The notes: generated from the sequence alone by a model not told the origin. Counted from the stretch's first letter, positions 26,566 through 34,419 are shown. The stretch: 41,640 nt of DNA from Paraburkholderia madseniana (GCF_009690905.1 NZ_VOSW01000083.1:1-41640), one strand, 5' to 3'. Numbers and translations are program-made.

Positions 26566-27236
26566 TCACAAGGTCCCGGGCGGCACTTGGCCGGGGGCGC
26601 TAAGCCAGCGGCGCGTTGCGACTATCGCCATGGGCGACGGGTCGGCGAAGCTATGGAACACCTTGCATCGCAGTTTGTGGACGCCAACCGCTGGGAGGTG
26701 CTTTTCGTTGAAGTCGCGGCTGATGTATTTTTCGCGTTTGCCCAGGGCGTCCATCGGCAGATACGGAAAGAGCCTCGTCTGCATCTATTGCTCGCGCTCG
26801 TTGACACGTATCCGCCTGACGGCGCAAGCCCGAAGCGATAGTTCTGGCGCCGAAAACTGCGGATAGGCGCTGCAAATCCGCGGTTCCTCTGACCCGTCAA
26901 ACATGCCAGCCCGAGCCTCCGAGGCGTCGACCAGACGAAGAGTGTTGTCGTAGTAGGCCGTTACGGACGGAAGCGTGTTTAGCGCACGAACAACTTCGCG
27001 AACATCGGTCTTTCGCGTTGCCCGCCAGTGCCTGGGCCAATCCAGAACGTTTCCTTGGAACAGGTCGGTGTGAGCGTCTTTGAGGTGCGCGTCGAGCGGA
27101 ACAAGATACCTCTCCGGAACGATCTGATTCATAAATGAGCGCGTGAATGACGCTCCGATGATTCGTTGCGAGTGTTCCTTGCGAGTGGCACTTCAATCGC
27201 TTTTCGTTGTGCTTCTTTGACGTGTTGGGTAGACAT
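26566..27236 (-). pseudogene. Broken hypothetical gene downstream of DUF4145 gene (frameshift and amber)
   Basis: Three open segments on the minus strand read as one former protein. The start (27236, MSTQHVKEAQRKAIEVPLA) lies ten bases after the DUF4145 stop. A shift of frame near 27178-27190 leads to KEHSQRIIGASFTRSF and the long central part (FQGNVLDWPRHWRATRK, then YDNTLRLVDASEARAGMF). An in-frame TAG at 26785-26787 then separates this from MQTRLFPYLPMDALGKREKY onward. Codon use is coherent on both sides of each lesion. The family is not recognised. Position implies it was the operon partner of the DUF4145 protein. Confidence 0.5.
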
Positions 27237-27246
27237 GAGGCGAGTT

Positions 27247-28008
27247 CTATCGAGAGGGCGGAGCCGTGCGATTTGCGTTTGCCCTTCGGGTGGCCAGCTT
27301 GCTCGGCAGAACGTAGAGGTGGTTTAAAAGCTCGGCGATGAAGTCCCTGAGCTGTTCCGCATCCCTCGCGGAGACATCCTCCTCCAAGTCGAAGTGTGCG
27401 CCGATATTTCCGACAAGCCGCACCTCCTTCGCCCAATCGGAAAAAGTCGAAGGGAGCAGCCCGCGGCTCGCCAACGCCGCAAGCCTTTTGACGAGCGGGC
27501 CGTCAGTCTCGCCACGATCGGCGGCGACCGCTTCCAACGTGCGCCTTGCCATCACCGCGCCGGCGCGCGGGCAGTTGGCGGCAATGGCCCGGCATGCCTC
27601 GTCGAACGTGCTTTGGATTCCAGCCGGTATCGCTGGATCGCTCACGCCGCCATGGAACGGCCACCAATGGACGCCGCGCCACCAGATTTGGCCGCCTCCT
27701 CTGGCGCTCGCTGATGGATGCTCGCCCGTCATTTGCTCCTCTACCACGGCGATGCCTTGATGGCAGTGGTGGCAAACGAGCACGGCCACCCGGTCATAGG
27801 GAACGCGGGTCATCGATCCATCGCGGCCGACGGCGGTCATGTCGCTGAATGTTACCGGGATCGCTCCGGTCGACTCGAAACTTGATTGGGTTTTGCAGCG
27901 AGGGCAGGAGCCGGACAACGTGCCAGTGTCCGGGAATCCATCATTGCGCGCGGGAATGGTTTCCCCTCGCGCGCCTGTTTCCTTGTTCCGAAAAAACCTG
28001 CCGAACAT
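27247..28008 (-). CDS. DUF4145 domain-containing protein
   Basis: This 253-residue protein has an N-terminal zinc-ribbon-like part (GSCPRCKTQS near 33 and VCHHCHQGI near 82) and a C-terminal DUF4145 domain at about residues 130-240 (AGAVMARRTLEAVAADRG, then LASRGLLPSTFSDWAKEVRL and GNIGAHFDLEEDVSARDAE). DUF4145 is an all-helical HEPN-like domain often found with restriction-modification and other defence genes; whether it cuts RNA is unknown, and no RxxxxH motif is obvious. The gene leads a minus-strand pair whose second member is broken, so any two-component function is probably lost. Confidence 0.7.
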   Translation of the reverse strand: MFGRFFRNKETGARGETIPARNDGFPDTGTLSGSCPRCKTQSSFESTGAIPVTFSDMTAVGRDGSMTRVPYDRVAVLVCHHCHQGIAVVEEQMTGEHPSASARGGGQIWWRGVHWWPFHGGVSDPAIPAGIQSTFDEACRAIAANCPRAGAVMARRTLEAVAADRGETDGPLVKRLAALASRGLLPSTFSDWAKEVRLVGNIGAHFDLEEDVSARDAEQLRDFIAELLNHLYVLPSKLATRRANANRTAPPSR

Positions 28009-28229
28009 GCGGCCCCCTCAACGATGATTGTGTTTGCGCGACCGCCGCCGAACATGGCGGCTGGTTGGCATGATTTTGCCACTGGCGGCCTGCTGGGGTG
28101 CCAATACGGTCCATTATGGGAAATGCGCCTCCGGCAATGCGCTATTCTTCTGAGTGGCGTAGCGCACAGGGGCGGGGACGCTCGATCAATTTCAGTCGAA
28201 CGTATCAGTTATGACACGGAGATGCGAGG

Positions 28230-28445
28230 ATGACCGTAATTCGGTTTAACTATAATCTCAAAAGTAAATTCTTTGACGCCGAAAAACTGTGGCAGCGATC
28301 GTTGCCAAAGGTGCCAGGGCAAATCGGCGAAACAATTGTGTCGACGGTTGAGCATCCTGCCACCGGCGGCATGCTGATTTTCGGCATCGATCCGCGCCTT
28401 GTGGATTTCTTGGCGGCCGATGGATTTCCGTTCGAGGTCGACTAA
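28230..28445 (+). CDS. Small hypothetical protein
   Basis: This is a 71-residue frame, MTVIRFNYNLKSKFFDAEKL at the start and FLAADGFPFEVD at the end. Its composition looks protein-like and GGAG lies eight bases upstream of the ATG. No family is recognised. It stands alone between the DUF4145 gene (opposite strand) and a repeat-containing intergenic region. Confidence 0.45.
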   Translation: MTVIRFNYNLKSKFFDAEKLWQRSLPKVPGQIGETIVSTVEHPATGGMLIFGIDPRLVDFLAADGFPFEVD

Positions 28446-28881
28446 GAAAGCTCGGAGCTATGCCAAATAAATCACACCGACTATTTCTTCTAAGGTCTCT
28501 TATGGTTTATTCTCGGTTCAAGACCCGACACAAGAAATTCAATCGTCAGCCTATCTTGGGGCAAGTTGCCACAAGCAAGCCACGCGTGCGTGTGTCGTGT
28601 CGTGTCGTGTCGTGTCGGGGACAAGTCTTGACTCGCGGTTCTTATAGACGTTCTTTTTTGATATAACACCTTGGGTGTTGCCCTGGCGCAGCCGTCGCCG
28701 ACGGCCGAAGCTATAACAGGGCTGCATTCCAAGGCTGGGACGTCGGAGCGCCATCGCCAAGCACCTAAACGAACGCTACAAGAAACAAACCGTTGGCGCG
28801 ACCGTGAAGCTGTGGCCTAATTTGGGAAAGTCCCATCCAAAGGGACCAGCCTAGCGTTTGCAAAACGTTCGAGGGGGAATC
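28446..28881. other. Intergenic region with pentanucleotide repeat and possible gene fragment
   Basis: Five tandem GTGTC units occupy 28592-28616. A short coding-like fragment on the plus strand reads RRSAIAKHLNERYKKQ, then WPNLGKSHPKGPA and a stop at about 28854; it looks like the tail of a lost gene that I cannot name. A small inverted repeat (AACACC-TTG-GGTGTT) lies near 28666-28680. No complete gene is seen. Confidence 0.4.
28592..28616. repeat. Tandem GTGTC repeat, five units
   Basis: Five perfect head-to-tail GTGTC copies lie in a non-coding stretch. They are prone to slippage; no gene reads through them. Confidence 0.85.
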
Positions 28882-29734
28882 GTGGCCATTCCAAACACGG
28901 TCTATCACTATTGCGGGGTCGAGGCGTTTTTGTCGATTTTGAAGGGGGGGGCGTTTGTGGGTGTCCGACGCGAAAAAGACAAACGACCGGCAAGAATTAG
29001 AGTGGTTCAAGAATCTGGCTTTTCGACATCTCGAAGCGCAGTCAAAAAACGACGCGGATCTCAAAGATGTTTTCGATAAACTCGATTTTCATTTCGAGGC
29101 CATTCAAGGTATCAGTGACTATTTCATCTGTTGCTTTTCGGAAGACAGGGATTCGGTTCCGCAATGGGCCGCTTATGCGGAAAAAGGAGCAGGATTTGCA
29201 ATTGGGTTTGATGTCAATGCGCTTCGGATGGCGGTCGGAGCGCCCTTGTTTGATTCTACATATTCCGTCTCGCTTGGCGAGCAAGGTTCGGGAGAATGGA
29301 GTTTTGCGTCGGTTTTCTATGGGGATCCGAACACCGAGGACGATAAGATCAAACATTTAAGAATGTTGATCGACATCGAACCGTTGTTTACCGACAAAGA
29401 CGCTTCCACGGTGGCTTGGGAATACATCGACCGCGTCTGCGCGTTTTGCAAGCACCCCGACTTTTGGACCGAGCGGGAGTGGCGCATTGTCCACAACGCC
29501 ACCCTTGCGCGACAAAACGGTCGCATGAACGAGAACGCCCCCGAAAAACGTTGGCGACGCGGCGCCTATGGACTTACACCATATTGCGAAACACTTGACA
29601 TTCGGCATTGCATCCGGGAAGTCGTGATCGGGCCAGCGAACGTGGACCGCGAGGCCCGCGAATATGTGAGCCAGTTCTTGGAGTCGGTTGGGGTCAACGC
29701 CGAAGTCGACATTTCGAAATCGCCCTATCGTTGA
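28882..29734 (+). pseudogene. DUF2971 protein, frameshifted at a G8 tract
   Basis: The first part (GTG 28882, preceded by GAGGGGG) reads AIPNTVYHYCGVEAFLSILK, the classic DUF2971 opening. The remainder is in the next frame from 28955 (WVSDAKKTNDRQELEWF, QWAAYAEKGAGFAIGF, CAFCKHPDFWTEREWRI). The switch coincides with eight G residues at 28944-28951. Removing one G gives KGGRLWVSDAKKTND, exactly the family consensus shape. So the gene is one base from intact, about 283 residues. DUF2971 proteins are frequent in defence islands, with function unsettled. Either a genuine mutation, a phase-variable tract or a sequencing error is possible. Confidence 0.75.
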
Positions 29735-29787
29735 GCTGCGCCCGCCAGAGCGAGGATGGTTCGCGAACTGCCCGATCCCGTCTCAGC

Positions 29788-30348
29788 CTATTGCTTGTGC
29801 GCAACGAAGAACTGAATTTGCTCAATCTTGCTTTTGTCGAGCTTTCGCCAATCGACCGTGAACTCGCGCTCCCGCAGCCAATTTGCGCTGTGTTCGGATG
29901 GTCCCGCGATGATTGCGTCGCTGGAGGCGACGACGTTGAGAATTACGCCACCTTCGCCGATGTTGTTCAGCCCGCTCGCGAACATGTGGGCAGTCTCTCT
30001 TTGATCGCTCCATGCAGTCCCGATTTTTCCGCCCCGAAAGCGGTCTCTATTCTCGCCTCGATAGAGAACAAGATGCGGTCCTTCATACCGAGGCAACCAG
30101 ACCCAAAGCATGTTCATCAGCAGCTCGTCGTCGGCAACGAGTTCTCGTATGCGGTGGCCGGAGACATGCCATTGTGTGTGGAAACTGTCGGCGATCTGCG
30201 GCTCCTTGGGCGGGCAGGAGCAAAGGTCGCGAATCAGCGCGCGCCACTGAGCCCGATGCTTCTCGACATCGCGACTTCGAATGATTGGCATGTATTCCTT
30301 GCCTTCCAGAATATGCCTCAAAAGAGGCGGGTAGCCTCCCTGGGTCAT
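29788..30348 (-). CDS. ADP-ribosyltransferase-like protein (putative toxin)
   Basis: This 186-residue protein has a C-terminal half with the order of landmarks of R-S-E type ADP-ribosyltransferases: LVLYRGENRDR (R97), GTAWSDQRETAHMFASG (the STS-like strand near 111-114 and following helix), and WLREREFTVD, giving an E-x-E pair at E160/E162. The N-terminal 80 residues are helical and unassigned. R-S-ExE enzymes modify arginine or other targets with NAD. This is inference from motif spacing, not a confirmed family hit. ATG 30348 is chosen because it overlaps the stop of the upstream small gene (ATGA), which suggests toxin-antitoxin-like coupling. It converges with the DUF2971 gene. Confidence 0.5.
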   Translation of the reverse strand: MTQGGYPPLLRHILEGKEYMPIIRSRDVEKHRAQWRALIRDLCSCPPKEPQIADSFHTQWHVSGHRIRELVADDELLMNMLWVWLPRYEGPHLVLYRGENRDRFRGGKIGTAWSDQRETAHMFASGLNNIGEGGVILNVVASSDAIIAGPSEHSANWLREREFTVDWRKLDKSKIEQIQFFVAHKQ

Positions 30349-30605
30349 CGGGCGTCGACAGGTGCCGTCCAACCGGACATTTCCTCCGTCAAAACAAAGC
30401 GTAGGTCGGCCGCGGACATCGCCCGGACTTGGGCTGGAGGCCATTTGAACTTGTGCACGACATAAAAATGTATGGCGTCCATGCCTTCAAGGTCTTTGTA
30501 TCCTTCGCGTTCGGCGAGCGTGTCGCCGAAAACAGCCAACATGTAAGCCAGATTGCCTTCTGCCTCGTTCAGGCGCTTCAAGATTTCGTATCGCTCTTTG
30601 CTCAT
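30345..30605 (-). CDS. Small partner of the ART-like protein (antitoxin candidate)
   Basis: This is an 86-residue, largely helical protein (MSKERYEILKRLNEAEGNLA, then DAIHFYVVHKFKWPPAQVRA). AGGAG lies five bases before the ATG at 30605, a stronger signal than its partner has. Its TGA overlaps the ATG of the ART-like gene by four bases. The order small gene first, coupled enzyme second fits a toxin-antitoxin pair, but no antitoxin family is recognised and an immunity or adaptor role is equally possible. Confidence 0.5.
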   Translation of the reverse strand: MSKERYEILKRLNEAEGNLAYMLAVFGDTLAEREGYKDLEGMDAIHFYVVHKFKWPPAQVRAMSAADLRFVLTEEMSGWTAPVDAR

Positions 30606-30636
30606 TTGACTCCTCTTTGTTGTCATGTGGGAGCGG

Positions 30637-31082
30637 TTATTCAAAACATAGTGGCCGCTCCCCGTCGAATCGGTCAAGCGTGGCTTTCAGTTCGGCAAAC
30701 GGCTTTGCGTGCTGGTAGTTCGCGAAGTGCGGCGAGCTGAAATCGACCTTCCCCTAGTCGTAGTGTCCCACGAGCGCCATCAACATGGCCGGATGAATGT
30801 GCAGCTCCGCCATTCCTTTGTTGAAGTTTGAAGCTTGCGGCATCCACTGCGGCAGGAGAAAAGGCCAGGGTCTCGAAGCACGACTGCTTCGAACGTCTTG
30901 TCGAACAGACCAGCATTTTGCATTCGCTGAAAGCCTTCTGTAGCGGCCGGCCGTTTGACAATCGCCTTGATGGCCTCTATCTCGCCGCGACGGGAAATCG
31001 ACCTGCGCGTGTGTCCGGAGCCAAGTTCGATGTATAGGACCTCTTCATACGCGAAAACAGTGCCCCAGATGTCGCGCAGCAT
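30637..31082 (-). pseudogene. Broken hypothetical gene (frameshift and amber)
   Basis: From ATG 31082 the frame reads MLRDIWGTVFAYEEVLYIEL and on to FEAVVLRDPGLFS. Near 30848-30860 the sensible translation moves to another frame (LPQWMPQASNFNKGMAELHI, then MALVGHYD). A TAG at 30754-30756 interrupts it, and it continues as GKVDFSSPHFANYQHAKPFA to a TAA at 30637. The repaired product would be about 148 residues, family unknown. It ends 31 bases upstream of the small partner gene on the same strand, so it may once have belonged to that operon. Confidence 0.45.
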
Positions 31083-31542
31083 GAGGACGAGGCGCCCAGT
31101 TCGTCAACCTGCGATTCGACTGCTTGCCGGCGTGCTGCTCGAGAAAGCCACCCACGCTATCGCTCGCCGGTCTGACGCAACGAACCTACATTGCAGGTGA
31201 CGCTTACAAGGAAGGGTCCTTGTGGGTTTCGATATACAGCCTTGCGGGCGCGGGAATCCGTGAAGCAAGAAAAAAGTTGCGCAGACGGGAAACGGCTGCG
31301 TATAATTGCGTTCTTCGCTGCTGCTGACTGACAAGCGGCTTCTACCGGGTCTGTTATGAGGTAGATGTTGTTGAAAAGCATCAGATCGTGGATGATGTAC
31401 CCCAAGTCGTACCCGATGGGGTTTGTGATTCACGAGAGCCTTTGGTGGCAAAGGTCTGCAGGGAGTTTTTCGATCCCGCTTACCTCCACCATCAGAGCAG
31501 AGTGAAGTCGTTCCGAAGTCTGGAGCTTGTAGCAAAAAAGAC
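31083..31542. other. Gene-free stretch at the island-core junction
   Basis: No convincing gene. The short frames on both strands lack starts and motifs. A tRNA 3'-end-like sequence lies at 31470-31491. The join between accessory and core DNA is probably in this interval, since the tRNA promoter starts just after it. Confidence 0.4.
31470..31491 (+). other. Candidate attachment site remnant (tRNA or tmRNA 3'-end-like)
   Basis: TTCGATCCCGCTTACCTCC followed by ACCA looks like the T-loop to CCA end of a tRNA or tmRNA, but the 5' part needed for a full RNA is absent. Genomic islands that integrate into tRNA or ssrA genes leave such a 3'-end duplicate at their far border. The matching full gene would lie left of the window. 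Confidence 0.35.
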
Positions 31543-31571
31543 TTCACAAACCGCTGTAACGTAGTTAGAAT
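31543..31571 (+). promoter_or_regulatory. Promoter of the tRNA cluster
   Basis: TTCACA (31543-31548) and TAGAAT (31566-31571) are separated by exactly 17 bases, about 75 bases upstream of the first tRNA-Glu. Only one position of the -35 and one of the -10 differ from sigma-70 consensus. Confidence 0.6.
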
Positions 31572-31645
31572 ATCGGTCTTTGCTGCTGACGAAACGAAAT
31601 TAACGTCAATTAGCAGCAAGATAAAGACAGATCTGAAAAGATTAT

Positions 31646-31721
31646 GTCCCCTTCGTCTAGAGGCCTAGGACATCACCCTTTCACGGTGAGTACAGGGGTT
31701 CGAATCCCCTAGGGGACGCCA
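31646..31721 (+). tRNA. tRNA-Glu (anticodon TTC)
   Basis: This is a 76-nt tRNA with encoded CCA. The acceptor stem GTCCCC pairs with GGGGAC, the anticodon loop CTTTCAC carries TTC, and the T-arm contains GGTTCGAATCC. It is identical in the body to the copy at 31942-32017. Confidence 0.97.
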
Positions 31722-31803
31722 AACATCAGCGTCGCTTGGTAGTAGTAAAGCAGCGCAGCTTGCAGAGAAAAAACCAACGCTCGCAAGTCATGATAGGCAA
31801 ACT

Positions 31804-31880
31804 GGAGTGGTAGTTCAGTTGGTTAGAATACCGGCCTGTCACGCCGGGGGTCGCGGGTTCGAGTCCCGTCCACTCCGCCA
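31804..31880 (+). tRNA. tRNA-Asp (anticodon GTC)
   Basis: This is a 77-nt tRNA with encoded CCA. The acceptor GGAGTGG pairs with CCACTCC, and the anticodon loop CTGTCAC carries GTC. It differs from the second copy only by a compensated pair in the acceptor stem (T-A here, C-G there). Confidence 0.97.
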
Positions 31881-31883
31881 GAC

Positions 31884-31917
31884 AAAGCCCGTTCATACAA
31901 ACCTGAACGGGCTTTTT
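31884..31917 (+). terminator. Rho-independent terminator after first tRNA pair
   Basis: AAAGCCCGTTCA pairs with TGAACGGGCTTT around an eight-base loop and runs into a T-tract. Its presence means the second tRNA pair probably needs its own promoter or read-through. Confidence 0.85.
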
Positions 31918-31941
31918 CATTAAAGGTGTAAGCAGTACGTT

Positions 31942-32017
31942 GTCCCCTTCGTCTAGAGGCCTAGGACATCACCCTTTCACGGTGAGTACAGGGGTTCGAA
32001 TCCCCTAGGGGACGCCA
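31942..32017 (+). tRNA. tRNA-Glu (anticodon TTC), second copy
   Basis: This is a 76-nt tRNA with the same sequence as the copy at 31646. It is the first member of the second Glu-Asp pair; spacers after the two Glu genes are also similar (both contain GGCGTCGCT-like or AGCGTCGCT-like sequence), pointing to a tandem duplication. Confidence 0.97.
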
Positions 32018-32099
32018 GGACATCGGCGTCGCTCGGTCAGTAGTATGAGCGGTGCAGGTGGTGAATGAGCCAAGCTCATAAGCCACGGTGCAAAAATCT

Positions 32100-32176
32100 G
32101 GAGCGGTAGTTCAGTTGGTTAGAATACCGGCCTGTCACGCCGGGGGTCGCGGGTTCGAGTCCCGTCCGCTCCGCCA
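32100..32176 (+). tRNA. tRNA-Asp (anticodon GTC), second copy
   Basis: This is a 77-nt tRNA with acceptor GGAGCGG / CCGCTCC, anticodon GTC and encoded CCA. It differs from the first copy by one covarying acceptor pair, so both fold normally. Confidence 0.97.
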
Positions 32177-32185
32177 GATTTTAAG

Positions 32186-32217
32186 AAGCCCACTTCGAAA
32201 GAAGTGGGCTTTTTTTA
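32186..32217 (+). terminator. Rho-independent terminator after second tRNA pair
   Basis: AAGCCCACTTC-GAAA-GAAGTGGGCTT is a perfect 11-bp stem with a GAAA tetraloop and a run of seven T. Confidence 0.93.
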
Positions 32218-32329
32218 TTTCCGCAGCCGGTCCGCCTGGGTATCGTCCGGGTATGCTCGGGACAAACAGCCATTGCCAGCGCGCGCGGCCTGTTTTACCG
32301 TTGACCCGACTCATCTTCGTCGTTCCACC

Positions 32330-32794
32330 ATGTTCGATCCAACCGAAGCTCCGTCACCGTTTCATCTGCGCCCGGCCAGCATGGACGATTTCGAGTTCGC
32401 CGAGGCGCTGACTCGCAATAACATGGGTGGCTACTATCGCCGGCACCATCTGGTCTGGCGTGGCGATCTGTTTCTCGGCAGTTGGCGCGAGTCGGAGAAT
32501 TTCATTCTCGAAGTGGACGGCACGCCGATCGGTGTGCTGCGCATCACCCAGGAAGGCGATTCGCTGCATATCCGCGACGTGCAGATTGCCGAAGGGCATC
32601 GGCGTCTCGGCGCCGGCACGTATCTGCTCGATATGTCGCATCAATGGGCGCGCGAGCGCGGGCTGCGCGAGTTGCAGTTGCGCGTGTTTGTCGACAATCC
32701 TGCCGCGCGGCTGTACCAACGCAAGGGGTACAAGCTGGCCGGGCCGCGTCTGGCGCAACTCGGGGCGATCCGTCATCTGGCGCGGCGCGTTTGA
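32330..32794 (+). CDS. GNAT-family N-acetyltransferase
   Basis: This 154-residue protein has the GNAT fold: an N-terminal FHLRPASMDDFEFAEAL, the central strand GTPIGVLRI, LHIRDVQIAEGHRRLGAGTY with the acetyl-CoA-binding Q/RxxGxG/A loop (GHRRLGAG) near residue 100, and the terminal NPAARLYQRKGYKLAGPR. The substrate is not inferable. ATG 32330 is used because it begins at the domain edge, although no clear ribosome-binding site precedes it; the open frame reaches back into the tRNA terminator, which excludes the longer form. It converges with the AraC gene. Confidence 0.85.
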   Translation: MFDPTEAPSPFHLRPASMDDFEFAEALTRNNMGGYYRRHHLVWRGDLFLGSWRESENFILEVDGTPIGVLRITQEGDSLHIRDVQIAEGHRRLGAGTYLLDMSHQWARERGLRELQLRVFVDNPAARLYQRKGYKLAGPRLAQLGAIRHLARRV

Positions 32795-32833
32795 CGCACT
32801 GCGGCGAGTGGCTGCCGGTTACGCTTTACGCCG

Positions 32834-33703
32834 TCACTTTTGCGCGGTCTCTTCGTCCGCCTCATTGCCGCCCCGATCCCCGCTCTCTACACGATGTTCA
32901 GCGCCACGCTCGATGAACGCCCGCGGACTTTCGCCGAAGGCTCGCCGGAACATCGCCGAGAACGCACTCTGACTCTGATAGCCCAGCTCTTGCGCCACAT
33001 GTGAAAGCGGCCGTCCCTGGCTTAACAGCGGAATCGCGCGCGCGAGAATGGCCTGCTGACGCCATTGCGAAAAGCTCACGCCCAACTCCTGACGAAACAG
33101 CCGCGCAATCGTGCGCGTACTCGCCCCCGCGCTTAACGCCCATTGTTCGAGCGACTCGCCGTGCGTCGGGTCCGCGATCACAGCCTCGCACAACGCGCGC
33201 AAACGCTTCTCGTTGGGCATCGGCACGGACAGCGGCAGTGGCTCCGAACGCGTCAGTTCGTCTAACGCGAGCGCGCCTAGCAACTGTTCGCGCGTCGCCG
33301 AAATGCCTGGCGTATCGAGCGCTGCGATGACTTCGCGCAGCAGATCCGATACTTCGACCACGCGCGGCGTATCCAGTCCGGCCGGGACGGTGCTTTCGGT
33401 GATGTAGAGCGTGCGCAGAAAGGCTTCTTCGACTGCGACCACTTCGTGCGTCACGTGCGGCGGCACCCAGATCGCCCGGGATGGCGGCACCATCCACGTC
33501 GTGCCGGTCGTCGCGACCCGCAGCACGCCGCGTGATGCGTAGGCCACCTGCGCCCATGCATGCGTGTGTCGCGCGATGCGCCAGCCCGACGGCATCAGCC
33601 GCGAGCGCACGCGGATCGGGTGCGTTTGCGTGGGCTGGAATTCGGGTGGGATGTCGGCGAAGTGGACCTGGCTCGACAGGGCTGAGTCAGTGGACGAATT
33701 CAT
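32834..33703 (-). CDS. AraC-family transcriptional regulator with cupin domain
   Basis: This 289-residue regulator has an N-terminal cupin/AraC-binding region (ARHTHAWAQVAYASRGVLRV, PPSRAIWVPPHVTHEV) at about residues 40-110 and a C-terminal pair of helix-turn-helix motifs. The second is recognisable as LSHVAQELGYQSQSAFSAMFRRAFGESPRAF, the conserved AraC signature, here split across residues 225-260. It probably senses a small molecule and controls a nearby or distant gene; the target is not evident. The start MNSSTDSAL at 33703 is taken because upstream translation (Cys/His-rich) is unlike the family. Confidence 0.85.
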   Translation of the reverse strand: MNSSTDSALSSQVHFADIPPEFQPTQTHPIRVRSRLMPSGWRIARHTHAWAQVAYASRGVLRVATTGTTWMVPPSRAIWVPPHVTHEVVAVEEAFLRTLYITESTVPAGLDTPRVVEVSDLLREVIAALDTPGISATREQLLGALALDELTRSEPLPLSVPMPNEKRLRALCEAVIADPTHGESLEQWALSAGASTRTIARLFRQELGVSFSQWRQQAILARAIPLLSQGRPLSHVAQELGYQSQSAFSAMFRRAFGESPRAFIERGAEHRVESGDRGGNEADEETAQK

Positions 33704-33924
33704 CTTGAAGATCGATCCAATGGATGGAACGCAAAAACTGCAGTGGGTGTAAACGCACAACGCGCAAGCAGGCAGCGCTCACGCACAGAGCCATCAAGCG
33801 CGGACCCCGAGAGCACAGACCCGAAGGCACAGACCCAAAACCACCGCGAGCCTCTCATTGTAGGTGTTACGTCGGAGTCAACGTTGCATAATGTCCCGAG
33901 TACACGGATCCCGAGGAGAAGGTC

Positions 33925-34419
33925 ATGAGTTTTGCAACCGCCGACTTGTGCGACGCACACGAGGACCAACTGGCCTTGGGCACACTGCGTGTGCTCGAAC
34001 CGGTCTTTCATCTCTTCAGCCGTGCCGAGTGTTTCAGCGGCGAGGCGGTAACGCTAAAGGTGTTCGAAGACAACGCGCTCGTACGCGCCACGCTCGAGGA
34101 GAAGGGCGCCGGCCGGGTGCTGGTCGTCGACGGCGGTGGCAGTCTTCGTTGCGCACTGGTGGGCGGCAACCTCGCGCAAATCGCCGAGCAGAATGGCTGG
34201 GCGGGCATCGTGTTGAACGGCTGCGTGCGCGACGCGCTGGAGCTCAATGAAGTCAATGTCGGCGTGGCGGCGCTGACGACCTGCCCAAGGCGCGGCAAGA
34301 AGCTCGGCACCGGCGAGCGCGACGTGCCGGTGCAATTGCCGGGCGCACTGGTACGTCCTGGCGAGTGGATCTATGCGGATATCGACGGCGTGCTGGTGGC
34401 GAGCACGTCGTTGAACTGA
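33925..34419 (+). CDS. rraA: RraA-family protein (RNase E inhibitor-like / HMG aldolase-like)
   Basis: This 164-residue protein begins ATADLCDAHEDQLALGTLRV and contains VLVVDGGGSLRCALVGGNLA and GWAGIVLNGCVRD, the RraA core in which G-G-N-L and the R-D pair bind metal and substrate in aldolase members. Annotated relatives are either RraA, which inhibits RNase E in E. coli, or 4-hydroxy-4-methyl-2-oxoglutarate aldolases; the motif alone does not decide. AGGAGAAGG stands just before the ATG. It is followed 54 bp later by the cyclotransferase gene in the same direction. Confidence 0.88.
   Translation: MSFATADLCDAHEDQLALGTLRVLEPVFHLFSRAECFSGEAVTLKVFEDNALVRATLEEKGAGRVLVVDGGGSLRCALVGGNLAQIAEQNGWAGIVLNGCVRDALELNEVNVGVAALTTCPRRGKKLGTGERDVPVQLPGALVRPGEWIYADIDGVLVASTSLN

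Noticed and set aside
26266..26866. Two overlapping plus-strand frames of about 190 residues
   Set aside because: They overlie the better-supported minus-strand pseudogene and give Arg-rich, motif-free translations.
28592..28616. CRISPR-like repetition
   Set aside because: Units are five bases and contiguous, with no spacers; no cas genes and no other periodic repeats were noticed in the window.
31104..31619. 171-residue minus-strand frame beside the tRNA cluster
   Set aside because: Crosses the candidate attachment site and tRNA promoter; Pro/Ser-rich with no family likeness.
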